Shown one piece after another: positions 10,601 to 19,281 of a DNA stretch of 64,000 bases. The translations under genes were made by a program, and so were the position numbers. Within the stretch, counting starts at the first letter, position 1. Every line of letters starts with the position of its first letter. The DNA is from CAWKGV01 sp963849305 (GTDB taxonomy: Bacteria; Pseudomonadota; Alphaproteobacteria; Acetobacterales; Acetobacteraceae), in NCBI GenBank assembly GCA_963849305.1, contig CAWKGV010000005.1, forward strand, positions 1 to 64,000, read 5' to 3'. The notes below the pieces were generated by a model, which saw only the letters and a program-made list of their open reading frames with translations, was not told the DNA's origin and did not search any database.

Positions 10601-11223
10601 TTTTCCACTTGAATGCAACGTACGATTTGCCGATGGGCAAAGGACATCGCTTCAGTGCGGGCCGGATACTGAACCACGTGATCGGCGGATGGTCGGCCAG
10701 CACCGTACTGATGTACCAGTCCGGGCGCCTTTCTCGATTCTTTCCGGGCCTGGGGACATTTAATCGAGCCACTAGCGGGCGGTCGCGATATAACGCAGCT
10801 ACCTCGGTTTTGAGCGGTAGCGCCCTGGGGCAGATTGTGCAATTCCAGATGACGGGCAACGGACCCTACATCATTGCGAAATCTGCAATCGATTCCGCTA
10901 ACGGTAGCCGCGGAGTGGGAGCATTTGGCGCTCCTGCCTTTAACGGCGAGGTTTTCTTCAATCCGGCGGCGGGTACCGTGGGCGCGCTGCAGCGCCGGAT
11001 GTTCGATGGACCAAATGTGTTCAATTTGGATGCAGCCCTGATCAAGAACACTAAAATCACCGAACATCAGAGTCTGGAGTTCAAAATCGAGTCGTTCAAC
11101 GCGCTCAACCATCCGGCATTTTTCGCCGGCGATCAGAATATTAATGCCACTACTTTCGGGCAAGTGACCGGGACCGTGAATGATCGGCGGGTCGTGCAGT
11201 TCAGCCTGATGTATGCCTTCTGA
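7624..11223 (+). CDS. TonB-dependent receptor-like outer membrane protein with carboxypeptidase-regulatory domain
   Basis: This is a very large protein of about 1,199 residues. It has a signal peptide (MSRNSVLAMVCLAFSAIPVFGQ), an N-terminal carboxypeptidase-regulatory-like Ig fold (GRLTGLVTDPSGAAVPNAIV, about residues 24-110), a plug domain (VIDGQRSSFSNVTLDGINV) and a long beta-barrel ending in the typical C-terminal Phe (FSLMYAF). This layout matches the Oar-like receptors that are greatly expanded in Solibacteres. They are presumed to import or bind large polymers through TonB, although the substrate cannot be read from sequence. The frame is open upstream to 7318, but ATG 7624 is the only start that gives a signal peptide. 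No frame breaks. Confidence 0.88.
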   Translation: MSRNSVLAMVCLAFSAIPVFGQATGRLTGLVTDPSGAAVPNAIVDLLLNEGGKPVLSTTTTSDGLFTMTGIRTGTYQLTVTATSFSPYRAGRVVIDASRETTLPAIKLTVASTTTTVQVTEDIETVQTSNAEASTTISTKQIARLPILDRDVVSLISTQPGVADNGNGETVIDGQRSSFSNVTLDGINVQDNFIRTGGLDYQPNKLLMGQVSEFTIVSSNGNATLGGGASQVNLVTPSGTNQLHGQAYWYNRNNYFAANNWFDNLDGNPRPFLNQNQFGVSVGGPIKRDKLFFYFNYEGVRTRQQTEIDETIPTASARQGIFSYIDTRTGKLQQVNILGAMALKADPVMAQILAQVPGPEKINNFRTGDSQPGLLLNTAGYAFNQRNNEDRNNITGRLDYILSTKNNFSATYAFNNDRVDRGDAATNFALAPPVFNDNAAKLLSLAWRWNPMPSLTNELRGGFNLSPGIFASTTNYPAFFVDGTAWSNPINEFLPQGRFTDTFQINDGATWVHGRHTFQFGFQSEHIRVNAYDYGGTIPDYVVATGAGHSGLTSRQLPNISQADLDNANVLLASLAGLVDSGSQNFNVTSQTSGFVSGAPYRRNYTLSNYSGYLLDTWKAWPKFTITLGLRYEYFTPTTEINGLGLLPVLQNGNPIVTLLDPNGTLNFAGNGSRPFYNPSKTNFAPNVGFAWDIFGNGKTALRGGYSVHYVNDEAIRAVDNNSNTNSGLTASSAFVGSKAFVSSAPALAVPVFHIPLTYADNYNNDPTSALGLIDPNLKTPYVQEYRISIQQRIKGTIVEASYVGNHGVQEIRAFDFNQVQINSHGFLADFLRAQHNGFLAQQANPAAGFVPTYNAAIPGSQPLTVFPLLKAGGSISGRNADPTVLADIAEGQVGELASYYQINGLNGNVNFFQNTNALGTNYLTNFSNSSYNALQIDVRHRVETGLYLQANYTFSKVLSDADGNTQERFDPFLNVFNGGLERARAPFDITHVFHLNATYDLPMGKGHRFSAGRILNHVIGGWSASTVLMYQSGRLSRFFPGLGTFNRATSGRSRYNAATSVLSGSALGQIVQFQMTGNGPYIIAKSAIDSANGSRGVGAFGAPAFNGEVFFNPAAGTVGALQRRMFDGPNVFNLDAALIKNTKITEHQSLEFKIESFNALNHPAFFAGDQNINATTFGQVTGTVNDRRVVQFSLMYAF

Positions 11224-11243
11224 TATAGGCGCGACGTTCCGCA

Positions 11244-11273
11244 ATGGAGAACAGCGGGTGCCCGTTCTCCCAT
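11244..11273. terminator. Stem-loop between the two receptor genes
   Basis: GGAGAAC (11246-11252) pairs with GTTCTCC (11264-11270). GGG/CCC pair inside, and ATGG/CCAT extends the base with one bulge. It lies 21 bp after the stop of the first receptor. There is no T-run, so it may terminate weakly or protect the mRNA end. Confidence 0.4.
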
Positions 11274-11448
11274 AGCGGAGTTTGCGCTGAAGGATAGCGC
11301 TTGCTAAGTGTCTAGCCGAATAAACGCTTGCTCGCCGACCACCTGCGTTTTGCACTATAAAACAGCAGAGAAACTCAAAAATTTTCTTGCGCCAGGCAGC
11401 CAGGGCTGCTAAGCTCCCATCGAGAGTTTTCTTGCGTCGGGAGTTACT

Positions 11449-14400
11449 ATGCAACGTCTGCATTTCGCGCAGAATTTCATTCTTTCGCTGAGCATCATCC
11501 TGTTGGCATCTTCCTCGATTTGCCGCGCGCAGGAGACGCGCGGCAGCATCACTGGAAAGGTCACCGACGCCACAGGCGCGGTGGTACCCGGAGCGAAGGT
11601 GACCGTCACCAACACTGCGACCAACGTCCCCAGTCTCGCGGTCACCAATCAGACCGGATACTACGAAGTTAATTTCCTGGTGCCAGGACCGTACTCAGTC
11701 TCTTCGACTGCGCCGGGATTCAAGAAACTGGTTCGTTCGGGCATCACGCTAAACACCGGCGATCGCCTCGCGATCGATCTACAACTTCAGTTGGGGGACA
11801 CTTCGACATCGGTGGAAGTCACCGCGGACGCTCCGCTACTCGAAACCACCAACGCGGTGGGCGGCCGGGTACTCGATACGCGGGACATCGCCAATTTGCC
11901 CGTCACGACGATGAATCCGTGGGCGCTGCAAGCCATCTCCCCAGGCGCAGTCTTTACCGGTGCGCCGGGCATCAACCGCGTGATGGACCATGCTGGCACC
12001 GCAAGCTACGACATCATGGGTCTCGGCACCGGAACCAATGAGTTCCTCCTGGACGGGGCGCCGGTGACCGGAACCAACGGCGGTCGCGCCGGGTTCGTGC
12101 CATCGGCCGAAGCCGTGGATGAAGTGCGCATCGAGACCAATCCGTTCGATGCTTCCATGGGACATAGCGTCGGCGCGTTCATCAGCGGTACGACGAAGTC
12201 TGGCGCGAACACGATTCACGGCTCTGCGTTCGCGCAGTACATGTGGTATCGCATCAACTCAACCAACGAGTTCACGCGCGCAAACTATCTTTCGGCGAAA
12301 GCGGCGGGCACGTTAGCGCCAGGAACGCAAGAAAATCCGGGCGGCCGATTCTTCCAACCCGGCTTCAGCTTCGGCGGACCGGTGGTAATTCCGAAAGTCT
12401 ATAACGGGAAGAACAAACTCTTCTTCTACATCGAATGGGATCATATCACCAGCATTCAGCCAAGTCCGGGGAACGTCTACTACGACGTGCCGAACGCGGC
12501 ACAGCGGCAGGGGAATTTTTCCGATCTGCAGGCCTACAACGCGGTCGCGTACACCATTTACGATCCGCGCACGGCAGTTCTTGCGTCGAATGGCCATGTG
12601 ACTCGCACACCTTTCCCCAACAACACAATTCCCGCTTCCCTGTTCGGCAATAATCCTTTTTACAAGTTCTTTCAACAGCTCTATCCGCTGCCGAATATCA
12701 CGCCCGCGACTCCCGACGGATTCAACTTCTTCGATCCGGCGCAGCCATATAACGATTACCTGCCATCACTGGTCAATCGCTACGACTACAACATCACCGA
12801 AACGCAGCACTTGAGCGGCAAATGGTATTACAACCATCGCTTTTCGGATAATTACGACTGGGCTCATGACACTCCCCTGAAGGGGTATGAGTCGAACGGA
12901 TTGTGGCGTCCCACACGCGGCGGCAGCCTGGATTACACCAAAACATTCAACGCAAATAACGTGCTCGATGTGACCCTCAGCATCACGCAATACGCCGAGG
13001 GCGACAAGCAGGCGATAAAGAATGCGTACCCGGCCTCGGCTGCGGGTCTTCCCAGTTACGTCGACGCACAGGCCGGCGGCGCTGATGGCCTTCCCGGATT
13101 TCAGGTCGGTACGTGCTGCAGCGCCGGCGCCACTCCTGGAAATTACGCGAACATTGCGTCATCGAGTTACATCGGATATTCCGGTCCGGGCGTGAACCAG
13201 CGCGGCACGACCAACCAACTGGCGTTCAAGATGGCGACGATCATGGGCAACCATACGCTCAAGTACGGGTGGGAGGAGCGCCGCTATCATTACGCGACAT
13301 TCCTCTCGGGAGCTTGCACCACCGGCTGTTATACCTTTGACAACACTTACTTCAAACAAGCCGACAATACGATTAACGCCGGTCAACTGGGATTGTCCTG
13401 GGCTTCCTTCATGACTGGCCTTGCGTCGGCGGCGAGGCTCGATACGAACGATACCGGTTACTACAGCACGCCTTATCACGCTTTGTATCTTCAGGACGAT
13501 TACCGGCTTACCAATAAACTGCGGCTCGGGTTCGGATTGCGCTTCGAGCGCGAGGGCGGGACGAGCGAGCGTTTTGACAGGGGCTTGTCGGGAGCCTATA
13601 ACTTCAGCTTTGTCCCCGCGTACGCGCAGGCAGTACAGTCGGCGTACACTACTGCGGGGAATCCGCTGCTGCCCTCCAGCATCAACGTGGCGGGCGGACC
13701 CACCTATCTTGGCCAACCCTACGGTAATCTTACCTCCGGAACGAATCGGTTCCTGCCAAACTTCAGCGCGGTCTACTCGTGGGATCAGAAGACGGTGATT
13801 CGTTTCGGCACTGGATTGTTCGGCGATACATTCAACGCAGTCGGCGGAACCGGAAATCGGGAACTGCAAAACGGCTATAGCCAGGCCACCAACACAACTG
13901 TATCCACGGATAACGGCTTGACGTTCTGCTGCGGAATCGGACCGGCATCGAACTTCGGAAATGCCACCGTGATTACGAATCCCTTTCCGGTGCTGCCCAG
14001 CGGATCGCGATTCTTGCAGCCCGTGGGTAATAAGCTGGGCCCGAGCATTCTGGCCGGTCAGGGCTTCACTTATTACCCTCGCGATTTCTCGCCCACATGG
14101 TCGCAGCGGTGGAGGCTCAGCATCCAGCGGCAACTCGCGAGCAACCAGGTGATCGACGTTTCTTATAACGGAAACTATTCGTCGTCTCCGGCCACGCGGA
14201 ATCTCAGCTATCTTCCGGCCCAATACTGGAACTTCACCGATAGTCTGAATACAGGCATCGATAATGCCATGAAAGCCACGGTGCCCAATCCGTTCCTCTA
14301 TACGAACTTCTCTGGCCTGGCGACGTCGAATCCATCTCTCTACAATTATCTGAGTTCGCTCGGCTGGTTCACCGGCAAGACGCTACAAGTTCAGCAATTG

Positions 14401-15219
14401 CTGCGAGCCTATCCCAACGCGGGCGCGGGGCTCTCGGAATACGGCGGATTCCGCTCCAAGACGATGTATCACGACCTGGAGCTTCTCTATACCAAACGTT
14501 TCTCGCACGGCATTCAATCGGCGGTGATGTTCACCAAGGCATGGTCGAGAAATCAGTGGCAGCAGAACCAGTTCGACCAATCGCTCGAATGGCAGCCGAA
14601 TCCAAATTCGCGTCCCAATCGTTTTGTGTGGACTGCGGTTTGGGAGTTGCCGTTCGGCAGGAGTGGGCAATGGTTGAAGCACGGTTTCGCGGGATACGTC
14701 GCGGGAGGTTGGCAGATGAGTTGGATCTACCAGTATCAGACCGGGCCGCTCATCGGCTTTGGCAATGTGTACTACTACGGCAGCCTCGATCAGATCGTTA
14801 CGGCTCTCGATCATAGCGCCACACACGACAAGTACATTCACTACTGGTACAGTCCGGCGGCCGATTACAACAATCTGATTAACAGCGCCGCGTCAGCTTC
14901 GGGCCCCGTACCGTCTGGTTTTGTCGGCTTCGAAGGACGTTCGGCTTTCCAGCCGGGCACTTATCAGGCGCGTTTGTTTCCGCAGTATATCGATGCGCTG
15001 CGCGCGGATTCCATCGACAATCTCGATATCAGGTTGCAGCGCAAGTTCATGATCCATGAACGGCTCAACGCAAGCTTCGCAGTGGATCTGTTGAATGCAG
15101 CCAATCGCGTGCAATACGCCGCTCCGACAGTCACGCCATCGTCGACGAGTTTCGGACAAGTGACATCGCAGGCCAACGGTCCGCGGCAGGTTCAATTCAA
15201 TTTGCGAATTGAGTTCTGA
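11449..15219 (+). CDS. TonB-dependent receptor-like outer membrane protein (Oar-type)
   Basis: The protein has 1,256 residues and starts at ATG 11449, with GGGAG seven bases upstream. After the signal peptide (cleavage near CRAQ) comes a carboxypeptidase-regulatory Ig-like domain (GSITGKVTDATGAVVPGAKV), then a plug-like region (DTRDIANLPVTTMNPW; EFLLDGAPVTGTNGGRAG) and a barrel ending in FNLRIEF. It belongs to the same class as the gene upstream, but the two are clearly different paralogues. They stand 225 bp apart, separated by a hairpin, so they are probably transcribed separately. No frameshift over 3.7 kb. Confidence 0.88.
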   Translation: MQRLHFAQNFILSLSIILLASSSICRAQETRGSITGKVTDATGAVVPGAKVTVTNTATNVPSLAVTNQTGYYEVNFLVPGPYSVSSTAPGFKKLVRSGITLNTGDRLAIDLQLQLGDTSTSVEVTADAPLLETTNAVGGRVLDTRDIANLPVTTMNPWALQAISPGAVFTGAPGINRVMDHAGTASYDIMGLGTGTNEFLLDGAPVTGTNGGRAGFVPSAEAVDEVRIETNPFDASMGHSVGAFISGTTKSGANTIHGSAFAQYMWYRINSTNEFTRANYLSAKAAGTLAPGTQENPGGRFFQPGFSFGGPVVIPKVYNGKNKLFFYIEWDHITSIQPSPGNVYYDVPNAAQRQGNFSDLQAYNAVAYTIYDPRTAVLASNGHVTRTPFPNNTIPASLFGNNPFYKFFQQLYPLPNITPATPDGFNFFDPAQPYNDYLPSLVNRYDYNITETQHLSGKWYYNHRFSDNYDWAHDTPLKGYESNGLWRPTRGGSLDYTKTFNANNVLDVTLSITQYAEGDKQAIKNAYPASAAGLPSYVDAQAGGADGLPGFQVGTCCSAGATPGNYANIASSSYIGYSGPGVNQRGTTNQLAFKMATIMGNHTLKYGWEERRYHYATFLSGACTTGCYTFDNTYFKQADNTINAGQLGLSWASFMTGLASAARLDTNDTGYYSTPYHALYLQDDYRLTNKLRLGFGLRFEREGGTSERFDRGLSGAYNFSFVPAYAQAVQSAYTTAGNPLLPSSINVAGGPTYLGQPYGNLTSGTNRFLPNFSAVYSWDQKTVIRFGTGLFGDTFNAVGGTGNRELQNGYSQATNTTVSTDNGLTFCCGIGPASNFGNATVITNPFPVLPSGSRFLQPVGNKLGPSILAGQGFTYYPRDFSPTWSQRWRLSIQRQLASNQVIDVSYNGNYSSSPATRNLSYLPAQYWNFTDSLNTGIDNAMKATVPNPFLYTNFSGLATSNPSLYNYLSSLGWFTGKTLQVQQLLRAYPNAGAGLSEYGGFRSKTMYHDLELLYTKRFSHGIQSAVMFTKAWSRNQWQQNQFDQSLEWQPNPNSRPNRFVWTAVWELPFGRSGQWLKHGFAGYVAGGWQMSWIYQYQTGPLIGFGNVYYYGSLDQIVTALDHSATHDKYIHYWYSPAADYNNLINSAASASGPVPSGFVGFEGRSAFQPGTYQARLFPQYIDALRADSIDNLDIRLQRKFMIHERLNASFAVDLLNAANRVQYAAPTVTPSSTSFGQVTSQANGPRQVQFNLRIEF

Positions 15220-15372
15220 GCCGTGCCCCCGTCGGTCTAAGTCGCAATGAAACGTTTGTCCTGCAGCTCGCACTACCGGGTGTGGGCGAAGTGGACAACC
15301 GCGAGCTTCGCCAAAGAAAGGCTTCGGCCGCTATGCGCCTCTGCTTCGTGATCGGCGGAGCGGAGGGCCATT

Positions 15373-15759
15373 TTGATCGCGATGAAATTCTACGAGCTAA
15401 CTCTCGGAATTCTGGCTGTCTGGCGGCTGACGCACTTGCTGGCCGCGGAAGACGGTCCGTTTCATCTGATCGTGCGCCTTCGCCGAGCGGCGGGCTCGGG
15501 GTTCTGGGGAAGCCTGATGGATTGCTTTTACTGTCTCAGCGCGTGGATCGCCATACCGTTCGCTATTCTTATTGGTAACGATTGGCGCGAGCGTCTTCTG
15601 TTGTGGCCTGCACTCTCGGGCGCGGCCATTCTAGTTAACCGGTTTGCAAATGGAATTAACCCCGAGGCTCCGGTCTTCTTCGAAGATCCACCGGCGGAAG
15701 TCGAGCCTCCGAAAGAGGAATACAATGAGCTGTTGCGGAAAGTTCAGAGCACAAGCTAG
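15373..15759 (+). CDS. DUF1360 family membrane protein
   Basis: The protein has about 128 residues. Hydrophobic segments surround the motif FWGSLMDCFYCLSAWIAIP, the Cys-pair signature of DUF1360 proteins. The C-terminal third is soluble and acidic (FFEDPPAEVEPPKEEY). TTG at 15373 sits six bases after GGAGGG and is my preferred start. An in-frame ATG follows at 15382, too far from that ribosome site. Function is unknown. The gene overlaps the next one by 35 bp, which points to translational coupling. Confidence 0.72.
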   Translation: MIAMKFYELTLGILAVWRLTHLLAAEDGPFHLIVRLRRAAGSGFWGSLMDCFYCLSAWIAIPFAILIGNDWRERLLLWPALSGAAILVNRFANGINPEAPVFFEDPPAEVEPPKEEYNELLRKVQSTS

Positions 15760-15970
15760 TGTTGATGCCGCCGCCACCACGATGACGCAGTCGAGCCGGG
15801 GTCTACATGGAACTGTAGTCTTCAAATACGTCGGCCGGACCCGTCTGACCGTCACCGGACCCGCAACCCTCACGACCTACGTCTTCGAAGGCCCTGGAGC
15901 GGAAATAGCCGTGGATAGCCGCGACAGTTCGGCGATAGGCACCATCTTCGCGCTGCGGCGGGTTCGATAG
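15725..15970 (+). CDS. Small hypothetical protein (81 aa) overlapping the DUF1360 gene
   Basis: ATG 15725 lies inside the end of the DUF1360 gene in another frame. After about 28 residues the protein shows a compact beta-type pattern (VFKYVGRTRLTVTGPATLTTYVF) followed by VDSRDSSAIGTIFALRRV. The spacing of LTVTGP, Y-F and VD-RD recalls small phage-associated proteins of unknown role; I base that on pattern memory only. It could be a coupled accessory to the DUF1360 protein. Confidence 0.5.
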   Translation: MSCCGKFRAQASVDAAATTMTQSSRGLHGTVVFKYVGRTRLTVTGPATLTTYVFEGPGAEIAVDSRDSSAIGTIFALRRVR

Positions 15971-16018
15971 CACAATTCCACACAACCGGACACGGCTCCT
16001 GCGCGTCTTAGCAGTGAG

Positions 16019-16600
16019 ATGCGCACACTTCTCCTAACCTTATTTCTGTCGGTGCCCGCATTCGGCGGCGTTTTCTCGATCGGGGGCATCGTCGGTACGC
16101 CTCTGACCGACGTCACCGAAACCACTACCATCACCGGCATCAATTACCTTCGCAATAGCACTCTATTCACCATCGGTCCATCGTTGCAGGTGAATCTGCC
16201 CGCCGGACTGCGCCTCGAAATCGACGCTCTCTACCGCCCCGTCGCCTACCAGATTGCCACTGGCTCTGCCGTTACGAGTAACTCAGCTTCGCAATTCCGA
16301 TTCCCAGTGCTCCTTCAACATCATCTTGGTAACTTCTTACTCGTTCGCCCTTATGCGGAAGGCGGCCTATCCTTCGATCACCTCGCGAACTTAAAACAAG
16401 CCGCGACGCTGCTTTCCAGCCAACCGGGCGCAATTGTTCAGACCACACACGCCGGACTCGTGCTCGGCGTAGGCGCAGACATCAAGGTCCCCTTCATACG
16501 ACTGTCGCCCGAGATTCGCTACACCCGCCAGTTCAGCAGCGATTTCCAGGACATCTCGAATCTGAACCAGGCCGAATTTCTGGTAGGCATCAGATTCTAG
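16019..16600 (+). CDS. Outer membrane beta-barrel protein
   Basis: The protein has 193 residues with a short signal peptide (MRTLLLTLFLSVPAFG) and then alternating hydrophobic strands ending in the C-terminal signature FLVGIRF. This is typical of OmpA/OmpW-size eight-stranded barrels. No peptidoglycan-binding domain is present. The start ATG 16019 directly precedes the signal peptide. The ligand is unknown. It stands alone, with a regulatory palindrome of the next gene 39 bp after its stop. Confidence 0.7.
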   Translation: MRTLLLTLFLSVPAFGGVFSIGGIVGTPLTDVTETTTITGINYLRNSTLFTIGPSLQVNLPAGLRLEIDALYRPVAYQIATGSAVTSNSASQFRFPVLLQHHLGNFLLVRPYAEGGLSFDHLANLKQAATLLSSQPGAIVQTTHAGLVLGVGADIKVPFIRLSPEIRYTRQFSSDFQDISNLNQAEFLVGIRF

Positions 16601-16623
16601 ACGCCGCTTCAGGGCACGTTCAC

Positions 16624-16756
16624 GATGTTCAGATCATCTATAACACCCGGTGTTATACTTCCTTCGAAAGTGGCGTTCAAGATAGTTCTGGCGAGAACAG
16701 GTGCGCGCTTTGCCGCCGACCTCGGTGTCGTCATGTCGGGAGTGTTGCTGGAGTGA
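16624..16756 (+). CDS. Short open frame (about 43 aa) between operator and antitoxin
   Basis: ATG 16624 to TGA ending 16756 gives 43 codons, which end six bases before the antitoxin start. The first codons cover the operator itself. The product (start MFRSSITPGVILP, end MSGVLLE) is not a RelE/HigB toxin that I recognise. It may be a chance frame in the place where the toxin gene should stand. Confidence 0.25.
16639..16657. promoter_or_regulatory. Palindromic operator upstream of the antitoxin-like gene
   Basis: TATAACAC-CCG-GTGTTATA is a perfect 8-bp inverted repeat with a 3-bp spacer, 105 bp before the antitoxin start. HTH antitoxins of this class repress their own promoter through such palindromes. 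The assignment to the downstream gene is by position. Confidence 0.6.
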
Positions 16757-16761
16757 ATGCG

Positions 16762-17078
16762 ATGAGAAAACAGTACCGTAGTGCTTGATGGCGTCGGTCC
16801 ACGAGACTGCCGAAGGTTTGCATGCCGCCGGAGTCATGAACAAACGTACGATGCGAGAGTTCGATGAGCTGTGCCTCACGCCAGTTCGTCCGCTGAAGCC
16901 GAAAGAAATCCGTGCGCTCCGTCTGCGCGAACGCGCCAGCCAGGCGGTTTTTGCCCGCCATCTCAATGTCACGACAGGGCTCGTGAGCCAGTGGGAACGC
17001 GGGGAAAAGAGGCCGCAGGGAGCTTCACTGAAATTGCTCTCCCTGGTGGCAAAAAACGGGCTCCAGGCCGTAGCGTGA
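16762..17078 (+). CDS. HTH antitoxin of the NadS/HigA type (one frameshift near the start)
   Basis: The body (HETAEGLHAAGVMNKRTMRE; SQAVFARHLNVTTGLVSQWE; RGEKRPQGASLKLLSLV) is the classic NadS/HigA antitoxin with an XRE helix-turn-helix. The true N-terminus is the conserved MRKQYRSA starting at ATG 16762, with GGAG eight bases upstream. One base is missing near 16786, between this peptide and MASVHETAEG, so the downstream part alone would seem to start at 16785/16788. I found no RelE/HigB toxin on either side, so the antitoxin is orphaned. It probably binds the palindrome at 16639. Confidence 0.72.
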
Positions 17079-17150
17079 GGCCGGCAGTGAGCGCCGTTAA
17101 CGTCCCATCGCCTCAGCACGATCCCGAAAGCCTGCTCTACAATAAGATGA

Positions 17151-17700
17151 GTGCGTTTCCTCTCCGTTCTAGTCAGCTTTCTCAGCCTCTGCATCGCTGC
17201 GGGCCGTGCCGACGTGCGCGGCTGCCTGTGCGATGTTGCGCGTCCCGAATCCATGCAGGCGCGCGAATGCGGCCTCTGCCGTATCGCCGAGCAGCAGACC
17301 GGCGACTCGCCTTTCTTCTTCGTCAAGGACATCAATCCCACCAAGCCGAATCGCCTGTTGATCCTTCCGCGGAAGCACTATCCCGGGCCGCACTCTCTTT
17401 CCGAGATGCCCGTCGACGAACGCACTGCCTTCTGGACCGCCGCGATCGCCAAGGCTCAACGAGTTGTGGGGCGACGGCTGGGGCATCGCGCTAAACGCCG
17501 ATTCGAGCCGCACCCAATGCCACACTCACATGCACATCGGTAAGCTGCTCCCCGATGTCGAAACCGATTCCGCGATCATCGTCGATGGTCCGGCCGCCAT
17601 TCCCGTTCCGGCCGATGGCGGCGGCCTGTGGATCCATCCGGTAAATGGAAAAATTCACGTACACCTGGCGGCCACCGCCGAACCCGTTCTCATGCGCTAG
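17151..17700 (+). CDS. Secreted HIT-family protein (one frameshift)
   Basis: GTG 17151 begins a signal-peptide-like stretch (VRFLSVLVSFLSLCIAAGRA). A histidine-triad domain follows: CGLCRIAEQQTGDSPFFFVK, then KPNRLLILPRKHY, then GWGIALNADSSRTQCHTHMH, with His-x-His-x-His in QCHTHMHIGK as the nucleotide-binding catalytic triad. HIT enzymes hydrolyse or transfer nucleotide phosphates and are normally cytoplasmic, so an export signal is odd. One extra base near 17458 (after AIAKAQ) splits the gene. It ends in TAG at 17700, 16 bp before the dehydratase genes. Confidence 0.7.
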
Positions 17701-17716
17701 TCTCACGAAAGGTCAC

Positions 17717-18040
17717 ATGCAACTCCTCGATATCGCCAAGCTCCCGACCGCGGAAAATTCGGCCATCCAGTTGAACCCCTCCGACGATGTCGCCATCGCG
17801 CGCGTCACTCTATCTCCGGGAGCCGAACTGTATATCGGAGGCCGCGTCATCCGCGTGGTCGACCCGATTCCCGCAGGTCACAAACTCGCTTTGATTCGCA
17901 AACCGGCGGGCGAAATGCTCCACCGCTACGGTCAGCGCATCGGTCGCGCCACCCGCGATATCAAGGCAGGCGAGCACGTCCACACACATAACCTCTCGTT
18001 CCAGGAAATGGAGTCTGTGTACGAATTCCCCGAAACATGA
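17717..18040 (+). CDS. Sugar-acid dehydratase small subunit (UxaA/GarD N-terminal SAF domain)
   Basis: The product of about 107 residues has the SAF-domain pattern of altronate/galactarate dehydratase N-termini (DDVAIARVTLSPGAEL; IPAGHKLALIRKPAGEMLHRYGQRIGRAT; GEHVHTHNL). In these enzymes the domain closes over the active site that dehydrates hexarates or hexonates. Its stop overlaps the start of the large subunit by four bases (ATGA), so the two are translated together as a split dehydratase. The exact substrate (altronate, galactarate or other) cannot be told. Confidence 0.82.
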   Translation: MQLLDIAKLPTAENSAIQLNPSDDVAIARVTLSPGAELYIGGRVIRVVDPIPAGHKLALIRKPAGEMLHRYGQRIGRATRDIKAGEHVHTHNLSFQEMESVYEFPET

Positions 18041-19266
18041 AATCGCTTTTCCCGCGCCGCCTGCCGAACGTACCCGAGTTCCTCGGCTATGAACGCGCGG
18101 ACGGACGTGCGGGCACCCGCAACTACATCGCGGTCGTGGCTGCGAGCAACTGCGCCGCCCACACCGTCGAGACGATTGCCCGAACTTTCGAAGACGAAAT
18201 TCTGCCTCCGAACGTCGATGGCGTCGTCGCGTTCCCTCACGGCGAAGGCTGCGGCATGACGCAGGGCCCCGACAAAACGCAGCTCCAGCGCACTCTCGCC
18301 GGCGTTCTCGATCATCCCAACGTCTCCGCCGCGCTCATCATCGGCCTCGGCTGCGAAGTCAACCAGATCGATCATTATCTCGGACCCGGCAAGGCGCGCC
18401 CCGCGCCCGAGCGCCTGGTCGGCATGACCGTGCAGGGCAGCGGCGGCACCCGCGGCACCATCGAAGCCGCGCGCCGCGAGATTCGCAAGCTGCTCGATCA
18501 GGCCGCTGCCGAAACGCGCGTGCCGAATTCCGGCGTCCAAAATCATCTTGGGCTTGAACTGCGGAGGATCGGATTCGTTTTCCGGCATTACCGCCAATCC
18601 CGCGCTGGGCTTCTGTTCCGACATGCTCGCCGCCATCGGCGCGACTGCCGTGCTCGCCGAAACCACGGAGATCTTCGGAGCCGAACACCTGCTGGTGCGC
18701 CGCGCCCGCAATCGCGAAGTGGCCGAACGTCTGCTCAGCTTTGTCGAAGGCTACAAGAAATATCTGCGCCAGTTCGGCGGCAGTTTCGACGACAATCCTT
18801 CCCCTGGCAACAAAGAAGGCGGCCTGACCAACATCATTGAGAAGTCGCTCGGCGCAGTCGCCAAGGCGGGCACTTCCCCCATGATGGATGCGGTCGATTA
18901 CGCCGAGCGCATCGACTCGCCGGGCTTCGTCTTCATGAACACTCCCGGCTACGATCCGCCCTCGCTTACCGGCCTCGCTTCAGGCGGCTGCAATCTGATT
19001 GCGTTCACCACCGGACGCGGCAGCGCCATCGGCTTCCCTTCCGTACCTGTAGTCAAGATTGCCAGCAATAGCGTGACCTACAACCGCATGCGAGACAACA
19101 TGGACATCAACGCCGGCGCTATCGCCGATGGGACCAAGACCGTCGAGCAGGTGGGCCGCGAGATCTTCGAAACGCGTCCTGCGCGTCGCTTCCGGCGAGA
19201 GGACTTGCGCGGAGATGACTGGGACACAAAGAATTCGTGCCGTGGCGCATCGGCCCGGTCATGTAA
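18037..19266 (+). CDS. Sugar-acid dehydratase large subunit (UxaA/GarD C-terminal), frameshifted
   Basis: The N-terminal part reads GYERADGRAGTRNYIAVVAA and HGEGCGMTQGPDKTQLQRTL. The C-terminal part reads LGLNCGGSDSFSGITANPAL, FMNTPGYDPPSLTGLASGGCN and NMDINAGAI. These are the hallmark boxes of the altronate/galactarate dehydratase large domain, including the metal/substrate residues in CGGSDS. Three single-base insertions break the frame, near 18531 (extra A), 19177 (extra C) and 19226 (extra A). Removing each gives one protein ending HKEFVPWRIGPVM with TAA at 19266. Together with the upstream SAF gene it makes a complete enzyme of hexuronate or aldarate breakdown. Confidence 0.8.
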
Positions 19267-19281
19267 CCCGGATTGAATCAA

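Noticed and set aside
9727..11463. 578-codon open frame on the minus strand
   Set aside because: It lies antisense to the first receptor gene, whose domains are clear; the minus product has no recognisable domain and reflects codon bias of the real gene.
13159..14223. 354-codon minus-strand open frame
   Set aside because: Antisense shadow of the second receptor gene.
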